Below, piece after piece: positions 59,591 through 64,000 of a stretch of DNA of 64,000 nt. The notes under the pieces are model-generated. The model worked only from the letters and a program-made list of their open reading frames with translations. It was not told the origin of the DNA and did no database searches. How positions within the stretch are numbered: position 1 is the stretch's first letter; every line of letters starts with the position of its first letter. The stretch is from Hydrangea macrophylla (lineage: Eukaryota > Streptophyta > Magnoliopsida > Cornales > Hydrangeaceae), in assembly GCA_033977485.1 (NCBI GenBank), contig CM066997.1, positions 75,486,634 through 75,550,633 of the forward strand. Reading direction: 5' to 3'. Both the position numbers and the translations under genes were made by a program.

Positions 59591-62500
59591 TGAGTAATAA
59601 CTGATAATTATGTGCTTAAATATTTATTTAGTCATATGTGAATATAGTTGATTATTATATTATTAATAGCGACTCTTTGGGGTCATTAGATACCTGGTGA
59701 AGACCAAATTAAACACGTTACATAATTTGGTAAGCTATTTAGCAATTTCGTAAAATCATGTAGAAAATTGCGTTTTAGCAACCAAACAGAACATAGTCGA
59801 AAACTTATATAATTTTGAGGTTTCACTCCTATAGCTATGCATTAGCTATGTAGAAAGTTTCAGAGACTGAATAAGAGTTTTGAAAACTCGTGGGGAGGTA
59901 AATACAATTTTTGGAAGTGTTGCATATATATAGATAGTGATGACTTTCATAATTCTTACAAAAATTTATCGTAAGTTCAAGAAAGAGGCCAAAAGGGAGA
60001 TTTGATTGCTTAGAGCTTCTTGATGCCAAACGACGACCATTCGTCTGCTGATTTTTCACCAAATTTCGTATTTGAACTCTTTGAGGTAAGGCCGTCATTT
60101 TGATACCTATTAGGCCTTCTTTGGTTAAGTTTTTTTGAAAACTCATTTTCTAAAATTTTTATAAAAAGTTGATAATCAGATTTTTTATCAATAGAAATCG
60201 TATTAGAAGAATTACTGCACGTTCTTTGTACTTGGGTTTTTCCTTGGATCGGCGTTTAAGAGCGTAAATCGGTTGACGTGAGTGATATTAATCTTGCTTT
60301 TTGGATGGTTCTATGGTTTAAAGCATTTGATATGCTAAGAATTTTATATAGATATCATGTGTAGTTCATATTGGGCAAAATTCATGGGTAAACTCATGTG
60401 TAAAGTAGGCCCAAGGCATGTTGAAATGAAAAACTAGATGATTTGCTAGTTGAGCATATTTATGTGCCTATGTGGGTTAAAGGGGGATTTGTGGTAATTC
60501 ACCGTGAGACGTCCTCCCGAAGGGGGAGGATTAGTAGTGGCAATGGTCACTTGCCGATAAAGGCATTAACGCGACATGTCGAAAGGGCATGGGTCGTGGT
60601 TGAGTCTTAAGACATTGGATCGGTGAATGTGCACTCATTCCCAAAGAGACCAATAGTTATGTGTTATGAGGGATTGGAACATAATTGTCATCCGTATGCT
60701 TTATTCATATTATTCACTAAGCGTTAGCTTAAACAAATCCATGTATCTGTAATTATATAAATAACCATTCAGGGGCAAGGACTGGAGGAGAGAATCACGA
60801 GTAATGAGGCCAGAAGGACCTGGAGTTCATTATGCTTATAGAACTTGTAGCATGTTGTAATATATGTTTAACTCATGCTGGTTGTTTAACCGTGCAACTT
60901 GTAATAAGACTTGTTATATATCTGAGTACGGCACTTGGTTTACCTTAGAACCTTGTTTACCGAAACGTGTGGAGCTTGTACTTTTGATACTTGTATTTCG
61001 GGGTCTATAGTTTATTGTATAAATGCTTTGTATGGTATTACAAGTTATTAGACTGGTTACCAATGCTTTTGAAATGGTTTTGGTTTGAAATGGTTTTTGT
61101 TTGAAATGGTTTTGGTTTGAAATGGTTTGGTTTGAAATGGTTTTGTTGGTTTGGTTCTTTTGGTAAAATGAGTATTATTTTATTAGTTGCGTCTGTGAGG
61201 AAGCGCCGGTAATTAACAATGTTTATTAGAGAAGCACCGGTAATTAACGGCGATTGTGAAAAAGCGCCGACAATTGTGAATACGGTCTTTTGGAGGTTGG
61301 AATCTGCCCATACCCCATTCGACCAGTCGAGCGGGGCAATTCGACTGGTCGAAATACCCCCTGCAACAATTTTTAAACTCCTTCCTCCAATGTTCAAATC
61401 AACCTCTAATTAGGTATAGGGGTACCTTTCGGGACCCTTTGACCTACGAAACTGTTACTTTTGAAACAAAACTCGTTAAGGCGTGTTTGGGCATGTGTTT
61501 AATATAACCTTTAGAAAACTTTCTGGAAGTTGGATTTCATGATGCAAAACTTTTATTTAAGGTCATTTTTTGGAACTTTAATCAGTATTTGGTAAGCCTT
61601 GATGGCGTGCCACGTGACCTGGGAACACCTTGTTGGTTTCGGGGTATGATAGTAGTCGTCAGTATAATAGACTTCTCTGACATAACCTGCATCAGTGGGG
61701 CCATCCTCTACATAATCCCCTTCCGGGTAGTAGCCATCGTCGCAAGCTCCATTATCTGCATTATAAGGGAAGGGTAGTTTGGACGGGGAATGTCTAGGCA
61801 ATAACGGCCATCAGCTTAAAGAGAGCTGAGTGAATAGAAACTCACAGGGTATCAATGATATAACGTAAAAACAATTTATTGAAGTGTCTAATATATAGTG
61901 TTATAATAGTATCTTTTTCTCTATTTCAACATCGTTTGCTCAACCCTTATCGTCTTGTTAATAAAAACTCAACACGTTACTGACTCTTGGAACAGACTTG
62001 ATTGTACATCTCCTGGATACACCAATGCTCTGTTTATTGCATCACCGTACGTCATAGATACCTTCTACCGCGTAACACCGCAAGTCATAGAGGTCATCTA
62101 TTGCGTACACCGCAAGTCATTAGATAAAACGTCAGTCCATCCCCCGCTTTTAAGAACATATGCACAGTCCACAGTATGTCAGGGATTTAGTGCTTCAAGC
62201 ATCGACACATCATTTCTATTGCCACGGCCTATGGTCAGATCTACCCCATCACCACAAGTCATGGACACATATGTCTGTCCATCGCGTACACCGCAAGTCG
62301 TAGATGCTATATCATCGAACTCATAGACACACACGTCTATCTACCGCGTACTTATGATCAAGGTTCACCGTAAGTCATGGACACATTCGTCTATCCATCG
62401 CGTACTTATGATCAAGGTTCACCGCATGTCTCAGATACTGTGTCTGTCTATCGCATACTTATGATCAAGGTTCACCACAAGTCATGGACACATATGTCTA

Positions 62501-63605
62501 TCCATCGCGTACTTATGATCAAGCAGTGTACGTTCCCGTTCTCTTCCCAGAACTTATCAAACCTACTTAATGTCCGTACTGCTAATGATTACATGACAGC
62601 CCCTTTGTGGCTTGACTAATCTGAGTAAAAAAATGAATGGATACCGAACTCGTACAGGAACCGTATAGTATCTAACGTCATTATGTTAATCCATTAATCT
62701 TAAGCATACTTATCTATGTTGTCACATTATCCCGGATTAACCCAATATCGCATAATAGAAGTCCGAATAAAAAATCGAGCTATCGTACCTCATATATAAT
62801 AAACAAAAGAACTAAACTATGTTCTGCAAAGTTCGATCGATTAAAACTGTTTCGATCGATCGATTGAGAAAATAATTGTTCGAGCGATCGAAGTCTGTTC
62901 GATCGATTGAACTCAGTTCAATCGCTCGAGAGTCGTCTTCTCCAATAGAATTCGTAAACAACAATTATAAACGTCTTACAAACATGTTAAATATGTCTAA
63001 ACATACCAAGAACTTGTAAAAACATATAAAAATGAGACCAAGTGAGTAAATACTCACTTAGGGTGTGTTTGGCTTGAGCTCCTCCAATGGTGGCTGTTCT
63101 TCTCTCTCTGTCTCCTTCTTCTTCTTTCTTCTTCCTCTTCTCTGACTAAATATATATATATGTGTGTATAATATATGTATGTGTATATATATACCAAACA
63201 CAATGACACACACTCTCTCAAACTCACAAGGTTTCATCAAACCTCACACTCACACGAGCACAAGGTTTATATAGAGGGGTAGGGGTGCAGGTGGCTATTT
63301 TTTCGTGAAACCTGAAAATTCTGATGATTACAGGTTCGATCGATCGAAGTAAGTTCGATCGCTCAAGAGCAGATCGGTCAGGTTTGATCGATTGAAGAGG
63401 GTTTGATCGATTAAAGCAGGAACCACGTCATAATTTATGTCGGTAGGGTTTCAATCGATCGAACAGGGTTCAATTGCTTGAACTTTAGAATGTTCGATCG
63501 CTCGAGAGTACTTCGATCGGTTGAAGATAAAATTTCATGAATGATCAAAGGAAACATATAGAATCTCTGTGCATTAAATGATCATTGAAAATATAGGGTA
63601 TTACA
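59591..63605 (-). repeat. LTR of Tekay/Del element D (4015 bp)
   Basis: TG...CA ends: TGAGTAATAACTG at 59591 and GGGTATTACA at 63605. Matches 27752-28805 and 23251-24857. Flanks differ (AAAAA against ACAAT), so it is not a solo LTR with intact duplications. Contains a GAAATGGTTTTGGTTT minisatellite (61070-61160), a degenerate repeat of about 55-60 bp with CGTACTTATGATCAAGG (62250-62525), TCGATCGA arrays (62830-62930 and 63333-63525) and a TATA box (63266-63273). Confidence 0.88.
63333..63525. repeat. TCGATCGA array near D promoter
   Basis: Words such as GGTTCGATCGATCGAAG and GTTCGATCGCTCGAG, about 60 bp upstream of the minus-strand TATA box at 63266-63273. Counterpart 24599-24775. Confidence 0.8.
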
Positions 63606-64000
63606 ACAATATCATCTGCGAACAACATATACCATGGGACTTCATCTTGGATGTCTCTAGTCAATTCATCCATAATTAGGGCAAATAAATAAGGGCTCAA
63701 GGCTTGGTGCAAACTTATGGTAATTGAGAATTCACTTGTTTCTCCGGCCAGTGATCTAATTGTAGTAGCTACTTTATCATACATATCCTTCACCACATCA
63801 ATATAACCCTTGGTCACTCCTTTCTTCTCCAGCACCCACCAAATTAAATCTCTAGGCACCCGATCATAAACTTACTCTAAATCAATAAAACCATATGTAG
63901 ATCTTTTTTCTTCTATCTATACTTCTCCATTAGACTTCTAAGTACATATCATCCCCTCTCTCATATCAAAAATAAAAAATAAAAATTTCATTTTACTGCT
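63606..64000 (-). pseudogene. LINE (L1-like) reverse transcriptase fragment
   Basis: The minus strand reads VPRDLIWWVLEKKGV, then YDKVATTIRS, ALSPYLFALIMDELT and the catalytic YMLFADDIV, the standard order in plant L1-type reverse transcriptase. A TAA interrupts the frame near 63872 and residues before ALSPYLF are lost. The D LTR joins it just after FADDIV, so D is inserted in this LINE. Confidence 0.85.

Noticed and set aside
61553..61801. 82-codon minus-strand frame rich in Tyr and Asp inside the D LTR
   Set aside because: No domain and no counterpart to compare, because the other D LTR copies are truncated before it; length is within chance for this sequence.

Overview
The window is plant nuclear DNA, almost certainly a eudicot-type genome with heavy retrotransposon load. 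I see no host protein gene. Nearly all of the 64 kb can be assigned to a nest of LTR retrotransposons of three Ty3/gypsy lineages (Athila, Ogre/Tat, Tekay/Del chromovirus), plus the edge of a LINE. Family names rest on gag, protease, RT and integrase motifs, primer-binding sites, polypurine tracts and LTR ends read from the sequence. No database search was possible.

Nesting, outermost first. (1) A LINE on the minus strand (63606-64000) is interrupted by Tekay/Del element D (minus): LTR 59591-63605, broken pol 24858-27751, partial LTR 27752-28805, other LTR 23247-24857. (2) Athila element F (plus) sits in D's left LTR. It has an integrase remnant (9623-10257), an internal promoter-like segment and leader intron, an env-position ORF (12448-15270, split by solo LTR H at 12848-14409), an acidic ORF (15920-16686) and a 3' LTR (21916-23246). 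It also carries a 3.3-kb solo LTR of family B (17372-20646, TSD ATGAC). (3) F's integrase is cut by an Ogre-like LTR, G (1-1054 and 9478-9622). (4) G is cut by a complete young Athila derivative, A (1055-9477, minus, TSD CCTTC). (5) On the D side lies an Ogre-like tandem complex, B (28807-59446, minus). Its left LTR contains a complete second Ogre-like element, C (31744-46329, minus, TSD ATGTC).

A, B and C are all non-autonomous. A keeps one long gag-protease ORF but lacks RT, RNase H and integrase. B and C keep only damaged gag (plus an acidic ORF and a pol-start scrap in C), long UTRs, and satellite-like arrays of about 110, 52, 51, 47 and 45 bp. Two B units have no coding sequence at all.

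The least ordinary observations are these. Every LTR family, and one internal site in F, has a short palindromic array 60-150 bp upstream of a TATA-like box. Element C's primer-binding site continues for 50 nt into a copy of the 3' portion of tRNA-Arg, with anticodon GCG where an inosine would be expected. B and C share a conserved hairpin motif in six copies. Polypurine-tract-like motifs are repeated inside both Ogre-like and Athila elements.
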